From Capillimicrobium parvum (GTDB lineage Bacteria; Actinomycetota; Thermoleophilia; Solirubrobacterales; Solirubrobacteraceae), in assembly GCF_021172045.1 (NCBI RefSeq), contig NZ_CP087164.1, forward strand, positions 930,001-994,000: a stretch of DNA of 64,000 nt, given 5' to 3'. The stretch's first letter is position 1. Every line of letters starts with the position of its first letter. Positions 17,979 through 26,085 of the stretch are shown piece by piece. The position numbers were made by a program, and so were the translations under genes. The notes under the pieces are model-generated. The model did not search any database. It worked only from the letters and a program-made list of their open reading frames with translations, and had not been told where the DNA came from.

Positions 17979-19391
17979 ATGCGCAAGCGATCCACGTTCG
18001 TGGTCGCGCTCGCCGCGGCGCTCATCGCGGCGGCCCTGGCGGTGACCGCCGGATTCGGCTCCAGCCATCGCGAGGCTCCCCAGTCGTCGCTGGACCCGAC
18101 CGCGGACGACACCGACCTGTACGCGTTCACCGCCGACGACGCACCCGGCTCCGTGACGCTGGTCAGCAACTGGATCCCGTTCGAGGATCCGGCGGGCGGC
18201 CCGAACTTCTACCGGTTCGACGACGCCGCCCACTACTACCTGAACGTCGACAACACCGGCGACGGCAGGGCGGACGTCAAGTACCTGTTCCGCTTCAAGA
18301 CGAAGATCCGCAACCCGGACTCGTTCCTGTACGCGGCCCCGACGGTCGACTCGATCGACTCGCCGAACCTGAACATCGTGCAGACCTACTCGGTCACGCG
18401 CGAGACGTATCGCAACGGCCGGGAGACGGGCGCGCGGACGATCGCCCGCGGCATCCCGACCGCGCCGAACGACATCGGCCCGAAGACGATGCCGAACTAC
18501 GACGCGCTCGCCGCGCAGGCCATCCACTCGCTGCCGGGCGGCGGCAAGGTGTTCGCCGGCCAGCGCGACGATCCGTTCTTCGTCGACCTCGGCGGCACGT
18601 TCGACGCGCTGACGATCCGCAACGGCACGGGCAACGCCGGCGGCGGCAAGGACGACCTGGCGGGCTACAACGTCCACTCGATCGTGCTCCAGCTCCCGGA
18701 GTCCGACGTCACGCGCGACGGGAAGGCGGTCTCCGGTCCCAGCGCGGCAAACGCCGTGGTCGGAGTTTGGTCGAGCACCGAGCGCCGGCGCCTGACGGTC
18801 GGTCGCCACGGCGGCGGGGCGCGGTGGGTCCAGGTCAGCCGGCTCGGCAACCCGCTCGTCAACGAGGTCGTCATCCCGCTGGGCAAGAAGGACCAGTTCA
18901 ACGCGACCCGGCCGCATCGTGACGCCGCGCTGTACGGGCAGTACGTGCTGAACCCGGAGCTCGCGAAGCTCATCAACCTGCTGTACCCGGGCCTGAACGT
19001 GCCGGAGACGAACCGCACCGACATCGTGACCGCGCTGCTGGCGGGCATTCCGAACGTCACGCGGATCGCGCCCGACGCGGTGCCGGCCGACACGCTGAAG
19101 ATCAACCTCGGCGTGCCGCCGTCGGGCACGCAGAACCGCTTCGGCGTGCTGGCGGGCGACAACGCCGGCTTCCCGAACGGCCGGCGGCTGGGCGATGACG
19201 TGGTCGACATCTCCGAGCGCGTCGTCGGCGGGTTCCTGGTGGGCAACAAGCTGCCGCTCGGCGACGGCGTGGACGCCAACGACAAGGCGTTCCTGCCCTC
19301 GTTCCCGTACGTCGCGCCGCCGACGTCCGGGCTGGACTCGCAGCCGAAGCGCACGGAGCCGGTCCACGACCCGACCCCCGCGCAGCCCTAG
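17979..19391 (+). CDS. DUF4331 secreted protein
   Basis: A 470-residue secreted protein of unknown function. The signal peptide (TFVVALAAALIAAALAVTAG) is followed by GSSHREAP, the hallmark start of DUF4331, then DPTADDTDLYAFT, YLNVDNTGDGRADVKYLFRF and the late GRRLGDDVVDISERVV. ATG 17979 has a clear GAGGAGGAA ribosome-binding site. DUF4331 genes are often found beside TPR proteins and NicO-type metal transporters, as here, and the acidic D-rich motifs might bind metal, which is speculation. It heads the run to the Fur-family gene. Confidence 0.88.
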   Translation: MRKRSTFVVALAAALIAAALAVTAGFGSSHREAPQSSLDPTADDTDLYAFTADDAPGSVTLVSNWIPFEDPAGGPNFYRFDDAAHYYLNVDNTGDGRADVKYLFRFKTKIRNPDSFLYAAPTVDSIDSPNLNIVQTYSVTRETYRNGRETGARTIARGIPTAPNDIGPKTMPNYDALAAQAIHSLPGGGKVFAGQRDDPFFVDLGGTFDALTIRNGTGNAGGGKDDLAGYNVHSIVLQLPESDVTRDGKAVSGPSAANAVVGVWSSTERRRLTVGRHGGGARWVQVSRLGNPLVNEVVIPLGKKDQFNATRPHRDAALYGQYVLNPELAKLINLLYPGLNVPETNRTDIVTALLAGIPNVTRIAPDAVPADTLKINLGVPPSGTQNRFGVLAGDNAGFPNGRRLGDDVVDISERVVGGFLVGNKLPLGDGVDANDKAFLPSFPYVAPPTSGLDSQPKRTEPVHDPTPAQP

Positions 19392-19461
19392 CGACATGCC
19401 GACCGTGGGGCCCCGCCGCGCCGTGCGGCGGGGCTCCGCACCGGCCGACCCCTCCGCCTCC

Positions 19462-20775
19462 ATGATCATCACCCGCCACCGCACCCTGCTTCCGCTCCTC
19501 GCCGCCGCGGGGCTCGCCCTGCTCGCCGCCCTCGCCGTCTTCGCCCTCCTGCGTGGGGGCGGCGGGCCGGCGCCGGCCGCGCCGCGCGCAGCGTCCGCGC
19601 CCTCGGGCCGCTCGACGACCGCCGCCATCGCCCGCCTGCAGGGCGAGGCGCGCGCGCACCCCGGCAGCGCGCTCGTGCTCGCCACGCTCGGCTCCGCCTA
19701 CCTGCAGCGGGTGCGCGAGACGGGCGATCCCTCCTTCTACGCGCGCGCGGACGGCGTCCTGCGGCGCGCGCTGCGCCTCGACCCCCGCTCGCCCGACGCC
19801 CTGACCGCCGGGGGCACGCTCGCCCTGGCGCGCCACGACTTCCGCGGCGCCCTGCGCCTGGGCGAGGCGGCCCGCCGGGCGGCGCCGGCCCTCGTGGCCC
19901 CGCTCGGCGTCGTCGTCGACGCGCAGGTCGAGCTCGGCCGCTACGGCGCGGCCGCGCGGACGCTGCAGGAGATGGTCGACCGCAAGCCCGACCTCGCCTC
20001 CTACGCGCGCGTGTCGTACTTCCGCGAGCTGCACGGCGACCTCGCCGGCGCGGAGAAGGCGATGCGCCTGGCCGTGACGGCCGGCGGCGGCGCGCCGGAG
20101 AACGTCGCGTACGTGCAGACCCTGGTGGGCGCCCTGGCGTTCGCCCGCGGCGACCTGGCGGGCGCCGAGCGGGCGAGCCGGTCCGCGCTCGCCCAGGACC
20201 CCGGCTACGTTCCGGCCCAGGCCGGCCTCGCGCGCGTGGAGGCGGCGCGAGGCCGGCTGCCGCGGGCCATCGCGCGCCTGCGGGGGGTCGTCGAGTCCCT
20301 GCCGCTGCCCCAGTACGCGGTGGCGCTGGGCGAGACCGAGCTCGCCGCCGGGCGGGTCCGGGCGGCGCGGCGCGACCTGGCGCTGGTCGGCGCGCAGGAG
20401 CGCCTGCTGCGCGCCGCCGGGGTCGACACCGACGTGGACCTCGCGCTGTTCGAGGCCGACCACGGGTCGCCGGGCCGCGCGGTGACGCTCGCCCGCGCGG
20501 CGTGGGCCCAGGCTCCCAGCGTCCGCGCCGCCGACGCGCTCGGGTGGTCGCTGACGCGGGCCGGCCGGCCGGCCGAGGGGCTGCGCTGGGCGCGGCGCGC
20601 GCTGCGGCTCGGCTCGCGCGATGCGGCGTTCCTCTACCACGCCGGGATGGCGGCGGCGCGGGCGGGCGAGCGCGGCGACGCGCGCCGCCTGCTGCGTGCG
20701 AGCCTGGCCGGCAACCCGCGGTGGTCGCCGCTGTACGCGCCGCGCGCGCGGCACGCCCTGGAGGCGCTGCGATGA
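19462..20775 (+). CDS. Membrane-anchored tetratricopeptide repeat protein
   Basis: A 437-residue protein with one N-terminal membrane segment (LLPLLAAAGLALLAALAVFALL) and about nine TPR-like helical repeats after residue 50, for example LATLGSAYLQRVRETGDPSF and AAFLYHAGMAAARAGERGDA. It probably acts as an extracytoplasmic scaffold. The ATG at 19462 places the membrane helix at the N-terminus; an ATG at 19396 would add 22 residues without a clear role. Its stop overlaps the transporter start (ATGA), so the two are translationally coupled and probably act together. Confidence 0.8.
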   Translation: MIITRHRTLLPLLAAAGLALLAALAVFALLRGGGGPAPAAPRAASAPSGRSTTAAIARLQGEARAHPGSALVLATLGSAYLQRVRETGDPSFYARADGVLRRALRLDPRSPDALTAGGTLALARHDFRGALRLGEAARRAAPALVAPLGVVVDAQVELGRYGAAARTLQEMVDRKPDLASYARVSYFRELHGDLAGAEKAMRLAVTAGGGAPENVAYVQTLVGALAFARGDLAGAERASRSALAQDPGYVPAQAGLARVEAARGRLPRAIARLRGVVESLPLPQYAVALGETELAAGRVRAARRDLALVGAQERLLRAAGVDTDVDLALFEADHGSPGRAVTLARAAWAQAPSVRAADALGWSLTRAGRPAEGLRWARRALRLGSRDAAFLYHAGMAAARAGERGDARRLLRASLAGNPRWSPLYAPRARHALEALR

Positions 20776-22286
20776 AGCGGCTGCTCCTCGGGATCGCGGT
20801 CGCTGCGGTGCTCGCGTCGCTCGTGAGCGCACCGGGCGCGTCGGCGCACCCGCTCGGGAACTTCTCGGTCAACCACCTCGTCCAGGTGAGCGTGTCGAGC
20901 GAGCAGGTCGGCGCCCGGTACATCCTCGACCAGGCCGAGATCCCGACGTTCCAGGAGCGCGGGCTCGCCGATTCGGCCGTGCTCGCCCGCAAGCTCGGCG
21001 AGGTGCGTCGCGGGCTCGTCGTGCGGGTCGACGGGCGGCCGGTCGCGCTGCACGTGACGAGGACGCCCCGGCTGACGCACCCGCGCGGCCAGGGCGCCCT
21101 GCCGACGACGCGGCTGGAGGTGGCGCTGACGGCGCCGGCGCGCGGAGCGCATGCGGTGGCCGTGCACGACGGGACCTTCCCCGGCCGGGTGGGATGGAAG
21201 GCGGTCGTCGCCGCGCCGGGCGCCGGCACCGCGGTGCGCTCCAGCGTGCCGACCGCCGACCCCACCGGCGGGCTGCGCCGGTACCCGACCGATCTGCTGA
21301 CGAGCCCGTCGGACGTCCGCACCGCGACGCTGGCCGTCGCGCCGGGGGCGGGCACCGTGCAGGCGCCGGGCGGCCCGCCGGTCAGCACGACGACGACGAA
21401 CACCTCGGGCGACGGGTTCGCCGGCGTGTTCGAGCGGGCCCTCGACGGGCGCGGCGCGATCGTCGTGCTGCTGCTCGCCGCGTTCGCCTGGGGTGCCATC
21501 CACGCGCTGTCGCCGGGACATGGCAAGGGCATGGTCGCCGCGTATCTCGTCGGGACGCGCGGCACGGCGCGCCATGCGGTCGCGCTCGGGGCGACGGTGA
21601 CGATCACCCACACCGCCGGGGTCTTCGCCCTGGGACTCGTGACGCTGGCGCTGTCGGCGTACGTGCTGCCCGAGGACCTGTATCCGTGGCTGAACCTCGT
21701 CTCGGGCGTGCTGGTGCTCGGAGTGGGGGCGGCGGTGCTGCGCTCGCGGGTGCGGTGGGCGCGGGCGAGGCGGGCCCGGCACGACCACGATCACCGCCAC
21801 GCGCACGACCACGCGCACGATCACCGCGACGCGCATGACCACGCGCACGGTCACCGCGACGCGCATGACCGCGACCACGATCACCGCGACGCGCATGACC
21901 ACGCCCACGATCACCCTCACGCGCACGACCACGACCATGGCGGCCACACCCACACGCACGCTCCCCCCGAGCGGATCACCTCCCGCTCGCTGATCGCGCT
22001 CGGCGCCTCGGCCGGCCTGATCCCCTGCCCGTCCGCGCTCGTCGTGCTCCTCGCGGCGGTCGCCCAGCACCGGCTCGCCCTCGGCGTGCTGCTGATCGTC
22101 GTGTTCTCGCTCGGGCTCGCGGCGACGCTCGTCGGGCTCGGGCTCGCGGTCGTCGGCGTGCGGTCGGCCGGCGCGCGGCTGCCGGTGCCCTCGGGAGCCG
22201 TCGCCGTCCTCCCGGCGCTCTCGACGCTGCTCATCGTCGGGCTCGGCCTCGTCCTCACCGTGCGGGCGGTTCACGGCGTGCTGTGA
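20772..22286 (+). CDS. NicO-family nickel/cobalt (metal) transporter with His-rich loop
   Basis: A 504-residue membrane protein. A signal peptide precedes AHPLGNFSVNHLVQV, a periplasmic domain of about 200 residues as in HupE-like and NicO proteins with an extracytoplasmic N-terminal part. Transmembrane helices then carry AFAWGAIHALSPGHGKGMVA (the HxxxPGHGK metal motif) and SAGLIPCPSALVVLL. Between them, residues about 337-400 are a Asp/His/Ala repeat loop that would bind divalent metal in the cytoplasm. Ni2+, Co2+ or Zn2+ export or uptake is possible. The Fur-family gene 33 bases downstream suggests metal-dependent control. Confidence 0.87.
   Translation: MKRLLLGIAVAAVLASLVSAPGASAHPLGNFSVNHLVQVSVSSEQVGARYILDQAEIPTFQERGLADSAVLARKLGEVRRGLVVRVDGRPVALHVTRTPRLTHPRGQGALPTTRLEVALTAPARGAHAVAVHDGTFPGRVGWKAVVAAPGAGTAVRSSVPTADPTGGLRRYPTDLLTSPSDVRTATLAVAPGAGTVQAPGGPPVSTTTTNTSGDGFAGVFERALDGRGAIVVLLLAAFAWGAIHALSPGHGKGMVAAYLVGTRGTARHAVALGATVTITHTAGVFALGLVTLALSAYVLPEDLYPWLNLVSGVLVLGVGAAVLRSRVRWARARRARHDHDHRHAHDHAHDHRDAHDHAHGHRDAHDRDHDHRDAHDHAHDHPHAHDHDHGGHTHTHAPPERITSRSLIALGASAGLIPCPSALVVLLAAVAQHRLALGVLLIVVFSLGLAATLVGLGLAVVGVRSAGARLPVPSGAVAVLPALSTLLIVGLGLVLTVRAVHGVL
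21781..21945 (+). repeat. Coding minisatellite for a His/Asp-rich loop
   Basis: About five and a half imperfect copies of a 30-base unit encoding DHAHDHRDAH lie in frame inside the transporter gene. The unit is a multiple of three, so copy number can change without breaking the reading frame. The encoded loop is the likely metal-binding part. Confidence 0.85.
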
Positions 22287-22319
22287 TCCGCCGGGGGCGG
22301 TCGCGCGTTATAGAGGAAC

Positions 22320-22817
22320 GTGACCGTCGCCACCCTCCGGTCTCGCCCCGGTTCCACCCTGCAGACCGCGTTCGACCACCTCCGCGACGTGGGCCTGCGG
22401 CTGTCGGCCGCCCGCCGCCTCGTGCTGGAGGCGCTGTGCGCCGCCGACGGCCCGATGTCGGCCGAGCAGATCGCGGGCGGCATCGGGGGCCGCGTCCCGT
22501 GCTCGGACCTCGCGTCGGTCTACCGCAACCTCGAGGTCCTCGAGCAGACGGGGATCGTGCGCCACGTGCACCTCGGCCACGGCCCCGGGCTCTACGCGCT
22601 GACGACCGGCGGCGACCGCGAGTACCTGACCTGCGAGCGCTGCGGCGACTTCCGCGCGCTCGTCCCGGCCGAGCTCGACGGCGTGCGCGGCCTCATCCGC
22701 GAGCGCTTCGGCTACGAGGCGTGCTTCGTGCACTTCCCGATCGTCGGGCTGTGCCGGTCCTGCCGGAGCGACACGGGCGCGCTCAGCGCACCGGGCTCGG
22801 CGCCAGCGCCGACGTGA
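22320..22817 (+). CDS. Fur-family metalloregulator (Zur/Nur-like)
   Basis: A 165-residue ferric uptake regulator family protein. The winged HTH is residues about 18-85 (LRDVGLRLSAARRLVLEALC, SDLASVYRNLEVLEQTGIV). The dimerisation domain carries the structural zinc site CERC ... CRSC, and HVHLGH with later histidines supplies regulatory ligands. The order and the closeness to the NicO transporter make zinc or nickel more likely than iron. GTG 22320 follows GAGGAAC, and a TTATAG sequence just upstream could be a -10 element. The last 35 bases overlap the convergent FAD oxidoreductase gene. Confidence 0.88.
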   Translation: MTVATLRSRPGSTLQTAFDHLRDVGLRLSAARRLVLEALCAADGPMSAEQIAGGIGGRVPCSDLASVYRNLEVLEQTGIVRHVHLGHGPGLYALTTGGDREYLTCERCGDFRALVPAELDGVRGLIRERFGYEACFVHFPIVGLCRSCRSDTGALSAPGSAPAPT

Positions 22818-24075
22818 AGCGGTCCTCGCGGTCGTAGAGCGCCTTGACGGCGGACAGCCGGCGCAGCGACGCGGAGACGAACACGTCGTCCTCGGCCGTC
22901 TCGGCGCCGGCGAAGCTCGGGAAGATGTGGCCGGCCGCCCACGGCGACATCGCGTCGACGACGTCGCGGACGATCTGCGCCGCCGACGGGTCCGCGGCGA
23001 CGACGAGCAGGTAGTCGGCGTCGAGCGCGCCCAGGGCGCCGCAGTCGCGTCCGCGGTCGTTCAGCGCGCCGCCGAGGTGGCGCAGCTCGACGTCGAGCAT
23101 CGGGAATCGTGCGGCGGGGCCGGCGACGTCGAGCAGCGCGTCGACGGCCTCGTGCGGCAGCTGGTCGAGCAGCAGGTGGTCGTAGAGGACGGGGCGACGG
23201 CCGAGGACGTCGAAGTGCAGGCGGTCGAGCACCGGCGGGGCGCACGAGGCGAACGTGTCGCCCTCCGGGCCCAGCGCGCGCAGCGGGGCCAGCAGCGCCG
23301 CGCTCGCCTGCGGACCGTCGAGCACCACCGCCTCGACGTAGGCGGTCGGCGCGTCGGCGCCGCCGCCGACCAGCCGGGCGATGCTCGTCGCCTCGCGCGG
23401 AGCGCCGTGGGTCCACGCGCGCCAGGCGTGCAGGACCTCGGGGGCGTGGCGCCCCGGCCACGCGAGCACCCCCGCGTGCATCGTGCCCGTCGCGACGACC
23501 CTCAGCTCCACCGCGGTCACGACCCCGAGGCCGCCCCCGCCGCCGCGCAGCGCCCAGAACAGGTCGCGCTCGTGGTCGGCGTCGGCGCGCACGATGCGCC
23601 CGTCGCCGGTGACGAGCTCGACCGCCCGGACGCTCTCCGACGCCAGCCCGTGGCGCCGGCTCAGCCAGCCGACCCCGCCGGCGAGCACGGAGCCGGCGAC
23701 GCCGACCGAGGCCGTGGTCACCGCCATCGCCGCCAGCCCGGCGGGGGCGGCGACGCGCGAGACGTCCGACCACAGGCAGCCGCCGGCGGCGCGCACGACC
23801 TCGGCGCGCGCGTCGAGCGTCGCGCCGGTCAGGCCGCTCATGCGGATGAGCAGCGTCTCGTCGAGCGGTCCCGTCTGGCGCACCCCGCGCCCGGTGGTGT
23901 GGACCGCGATGCGCAACCCCTCCGTGCGGGCATGGTCGACGAGCGCGCACACCTCCTCGACGGACTCGGGCAGGCCGAGCGCCACGGGCACCGCGCCGTC
24001 AGCGGGCTCGCCGGCCTGGGGGTGCACCTCGTATGCGCGGTCGACCGCGACGAGGATCTCGTCGAGGGTTCTCAT
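22783..24075 (-). CDS. FAD-binding (VAO/PCMH-type) oxidoreductase
   Basis: A 430-residue flavoprotein. The PCMH FAD domain shows VALGLPESVEEVCALVDHAR, VHTTGRGVRQTGPLDETLLI and GVAGSVLAGGVGWLSRRHGL, then DLFWALRGGGGGLGVVTAVE, the loop that contacts FAD. The substrate domain follows. The histidine and cysteine that attach FAD in bicovalent enzymes are not both apparent, and a C-terminal berberine-bridge (BBE) motif is not obvious; the usual final NY.. motif is absent. Relatives oxidise sugars, alcohols or natural products. Substrate unknown. Confidence 0.82.
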   Translation of the reverse strand: MRTLDEILVAVDRAYEVHPQAGEPADGAVPVALGLPESVEEVCALVDHARTEGLRIAVHTTGRGVRQTGPLDETLLIRMSGLTGATLDARAEVVRAAGGCLWSDVSRVAAPAGLAAMAVTTASVGVAGSVLAGGVGWLSRRHGLASESVRAVELVTGDGRIVRADADHERDLFWALRGGGGGLGVVTAVELRVVATGTMHAGVLAWPGRHAPEVLHAWRAWTHGAPREATSIARLVGGGADAPTAYVEAVVLDGPQASAALLAPLRALGPEGDTFASCAPPVLDRLHFDVLGRRPVLYDHLLLDQLPHEAVDALLDVAGPAARFPMLDVELRHLGGALNDRGRDCGALGALDADYLLVVAADPSAAQIVRDVVDAMSPWAAGHIFPSFAGAETAEDDVFVSASLRRLSAVKALYDREDRFTSALAPSPVR

Positions 24076-24134
24076 CGCCGTACACCATGGCGGGCACCGC
24101 TTGCCGCCTGCTTGCCGCGCCGGGCGGGAACGAG

Positions 24135-24158
24135 GAAGGGGCCCCGGAGGGCCCCTTC
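24135..24158. repeat. GC-rich hairpin in the divergent intergenic region
   Basis: Nine-base exact arms (24135-24143 and 24150-24158) around a six-base loop. It resembles a terminator stem but lies 60 bases upstream of a gene on the minus strand, and no plus-strand gene reads into it, so its role is unclear. The rest of the 288-base stretch 24076-24363 holds only this hairpin, the next one and presumably promoters. Confidence 0.5.
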
Positions 24159-24312
24159 GTCACAGCTGTACCCCTTGAACGCGTCCCGTCGAGAAGCTCG
24201 ATGACGACGGGGACCATCATCGCGTTCCGGGCGCCCCATGTCGTCACCCGGCGAGGGTGATCTTGGGGGGAGGGGATCGGGGGACGCCCGGGGGAGGCGA
24301 AGGGGAGACGCT

Positions 24313-24334
24313 AGGGTGAGGACCGCCTCACCCT
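24313..24334. promoter_or_regulatory. Inverted repeat upstream of the response regulator
   Basis: Exact nine-base arms agggtgagg and cctcaccct with a four-base spacer end 29 bases before the ATG at 24364. This is close enough to be an operator or a 5'-leader hairpin for the LuxR-type gene. A regulator that binds its own promoter is a natural guess. Confidence 0.5.
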
Positions 24335-24363
24335 TTCGTCTCGATCTGCCGATAAGCTCGTAG

Positions 24364-24951
24364 ATGCCCGCCACCGTCGCCCTGTCCCGCTTCGAGGACC
24401 TCATCGCCCGTGGGCTCACGGCGCTCATCGACGACGACCCGAACCTCCAGGTCGTGGCCGAGGACCTCGACCCGGACGGGCTGCAGGCGGTGCTGGGCGA
24501 GCGACAGCCGGACGTCGCGCTGCTCAACTACGGCTCGCTGCGCACCCCGTTCGAGGTCCACGAGCTGCACTCGGCGCATCCGGGCACGCGCCTCGTCGTC
24601 CTCGCGAGCCGCCCCACCGCGGCCGAGGCCAACCAGATGCTCACGTTCGGCGCGACGGCGTGCCTGTCGAAGGAGACCCAGGCGCGCGACGTCCTCAACG
24701 CGATCCACCTCGCCTCCCGCGGCCTGCAGGTGCTGCCGCGCGCCAGGCCGGCCGACGCGGCCCTCGCGTCGAGCGGTCCCGAGCCGCTCACGGCGCGGGA
24801 GTCCGACGTCCTGGCGCTGCTGCAGGACGGCCGCTCGAACGCCGAGATCGCGCTGGCGCTGCAGGTGGGCGTCGAGACGGTCCGCACCCACGCGCGCAAC
24901 ATCTACCGCAAGCTCGGCGTCCGCACACGGCGCGAGCTCGCGGACCGCTGA
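24364..24951 (+). CDS. LuxR-type regulator with a degenerate receiver domain
   Basis: A 195-residue NarL/FixJ-type architecture: receiver-like domain 1-120 and a C-terminal GerE HTH (PLTARESDVLALLQDGRSNA, then VETVRTHARNIYRKLGV). The phosphoacceptor is missing: the strand that normally reads LLDxxMP is VALLNYGSL with Asn55 in place of Asp, and the usual acidic pair near residue 10 is absent (ALSRFEDL). A conserved Lys (CLSKET) remains. It is therefore probably a phosphorylation-independent regulator. No histidine kinase is adjacent. Confidence 0.85.
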   Translation: MPATVALSRFEDLIARGLTALIDDDPNLQVVAEDLDPDGLQAVLGERQPDVALLNYGSLRTPFEVHELHSAHPGTRLVVLASRPTAAEANQMLTFGATACLSKETQARDVLNAIHLASRGLQVLPRARPADAALASSGPEPLTARESDVLALLQDGRSNAEIALALQVGVETVRTHARNIYRKLGVRTRRELADR

Positions 24952-24959
24952 GGCGCGGG

Positions 24960-25166
24960 CTACCGAACGTCGCCGGGCGGCGGGATGCGCGACCGCAGCC
25001 GCTCGCGCGCCGCGTCGAACGGGTCGGCGTCGTCCGTCGGCTCCGGGTCCTGCGCCCGCCCGCCCGCGACGCTCCGCGCGGGCACGATCTCGCGGGGCGC
25101 CTGGTCGGCGGGCCGCCGCTTGCGGCGCGCCGGGAGGATCCGGGCGAGCTCCTCGCTCAGCCGCAC
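24960..25166 (-). CDS. Small basic hypothetical protein after sdhE
   Basis: A 68-residue protein. Its GTG start at 25166 comes one base after the sdhE stop at 25168, so it is probably translated by coupling as the last gene of the sdh operon. It begins MRLSEELARILPARRKRR, with a basic patch, and ends with a predicted helix DPFDAARERLRSRI. There are no recognisable domains. It faces the LuxR-type gene with 8 bases between the stops. Confidence 0.55.
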   Translation of the reverse strand: MRLSEELARILPARRKRRPADQAPREIVPARSVAGGRAQDPEPTDDADPFDAARERLRSRIPPPGDVR

Positions 25167-25167
25167 G

Positions 25168-26085
25168 TCACCAGCCGCGGTCGCCGGCCCCGACGCCCGC
25201 GACCACGGAGCTGGACCAGTCGATGACCGACGTCGGCTTGACCACGTGGCGGCCCAGGCCGAGATCCTTCGGCGACAGGCCGAGCGCGAGGCCGACCAGC
25301 TGCGGCAGGTGCAGGACGGGCATGTCGAGCACGCGGCCCGTGATCTTCTCCGCGCCGGGCTGCTGGAGGTCGAGGTTCAGATGGCACAGCGGGCAGGGCG
25401 TGACGACGCAGTCGGCGTCGGCGTCCTTCGCGTCCCCGAGGTGGCGGCCCGCCTGCTTGAGCGAGGCCTCCTTGTTCATCGTCACGATCGGAAAGCCGCA
25501 GCACTTGTGCATGCCGGCGTACTCGATGACCGTGCCGCCGAGCGCCTCGATCAGCAGCGAGAGGTACGTGTCGCGCGGCTTGACGTGGTCGATTCCGAGC
25601 CGGTCCTCCGGGCGCACGATGTAGCAGCCGTAGAACGGGCCGACGCGCAGGTTCGTCAGCGGGCGCTTGACCCGGCTGCGCAGCTCGTCGAGGCCGAAGT
25701 CCTCGACCAGCAGCCACAGGAGGTTCTTGTTCGTGATGCCCTTCTCGTAGGTCAGGCCGTCCTCGGAGAGCGTCTCGTTGACGATCGCGCGGTACTCGGC
25801 GTTGGCGTCGAGGCGCTCCTGGCACTCCGTCTGCGCGCCCTGACAGGTCGAGCAGATGTTCATCATCATGTGCCCGTCCGTCTGCTGCGCCAGCGCGAAC
25901 GTGCGCGCGTTCAGCGTGTCGGCGAGCTCCTGGCTGTGCTCCGCGATGACGCCGGCGCCGCAGCACGAGCCGCGGTCCAGCTCGATCAGCTCGATGTCGA
26001 GCAGCGGGGCGATCTTCGCCATCGAGCCGTGCAGCTCGGGGGTGAAGCCGCGGCTCACGCAGCCGGGCCAGTAGGCGACCTTCAT
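25168..26085 (-). CDS. CCG-domain subunit of succinate dehydrogenase (SdhE/HdrB type)
   Basis: A 305-residue protein with two cysteine-rich CCG domains as in heterodisulfide reductase HdrB and the SdhE-type subunit of archaeal and some bacterial succinate dehydrogenases. Motifs: YWPGCVSRG, DRGSCCGAGV, ICSTCQGAQTEC in the first domain and FYGCYI, HKCCGFPIV and VTPCPLCHLNL in the second. No transmembrane helices. It probably takes the place of the usual membrane anchors SdhC/SdhD, which are missing here, and passes electrons to quinone. The ATG at 26085 overlaps the sdhB stop by four bases. Confidence 0.85.
   Translation of the reverse strand: MKVAYWPGCVSRGFTPELHGSMAKIAPLLDIELIELDRGSCCGAGVIAEHSQELADTLNARTFALAQQTDGHMMMNICSTCQGAQTECQERLDANAEYRAIVNETLSEDGLTYEKGITNKNLLWLLVEDFGLDELRSRVKRPLTNLRVGPFYGCYIVRPEDRLGIDHVKPRDTYLSLLIEALGGTVIEYAGMHKCCGFPIVTMNKEASLKQAGRHLGDAKDADADCVVTPCPLCHLNLDLQQPGAEKITGRVLDMPVLHLPQLVGLALGLSPKDLGLGRHVVKPTSVIDWSSSVVAGVGAGDRGW

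Noticed and set aside
14510-18922. Very long plus-strand open frame opposite the BTAD regulator
   Set aside because: It is the high-GC shadow of the regulator and the DUF4331 gene; its translation is Arg/Gln-rich and has no domain, and it would overlap two well-supported genes.
24135-24158. Intrinsic terminator between the FAD oxidoreductase and the LuxR gene
   Set aside because: The genes are divergent there, so no transcript should end at this place; it is kept only as an unexplained hairpin.
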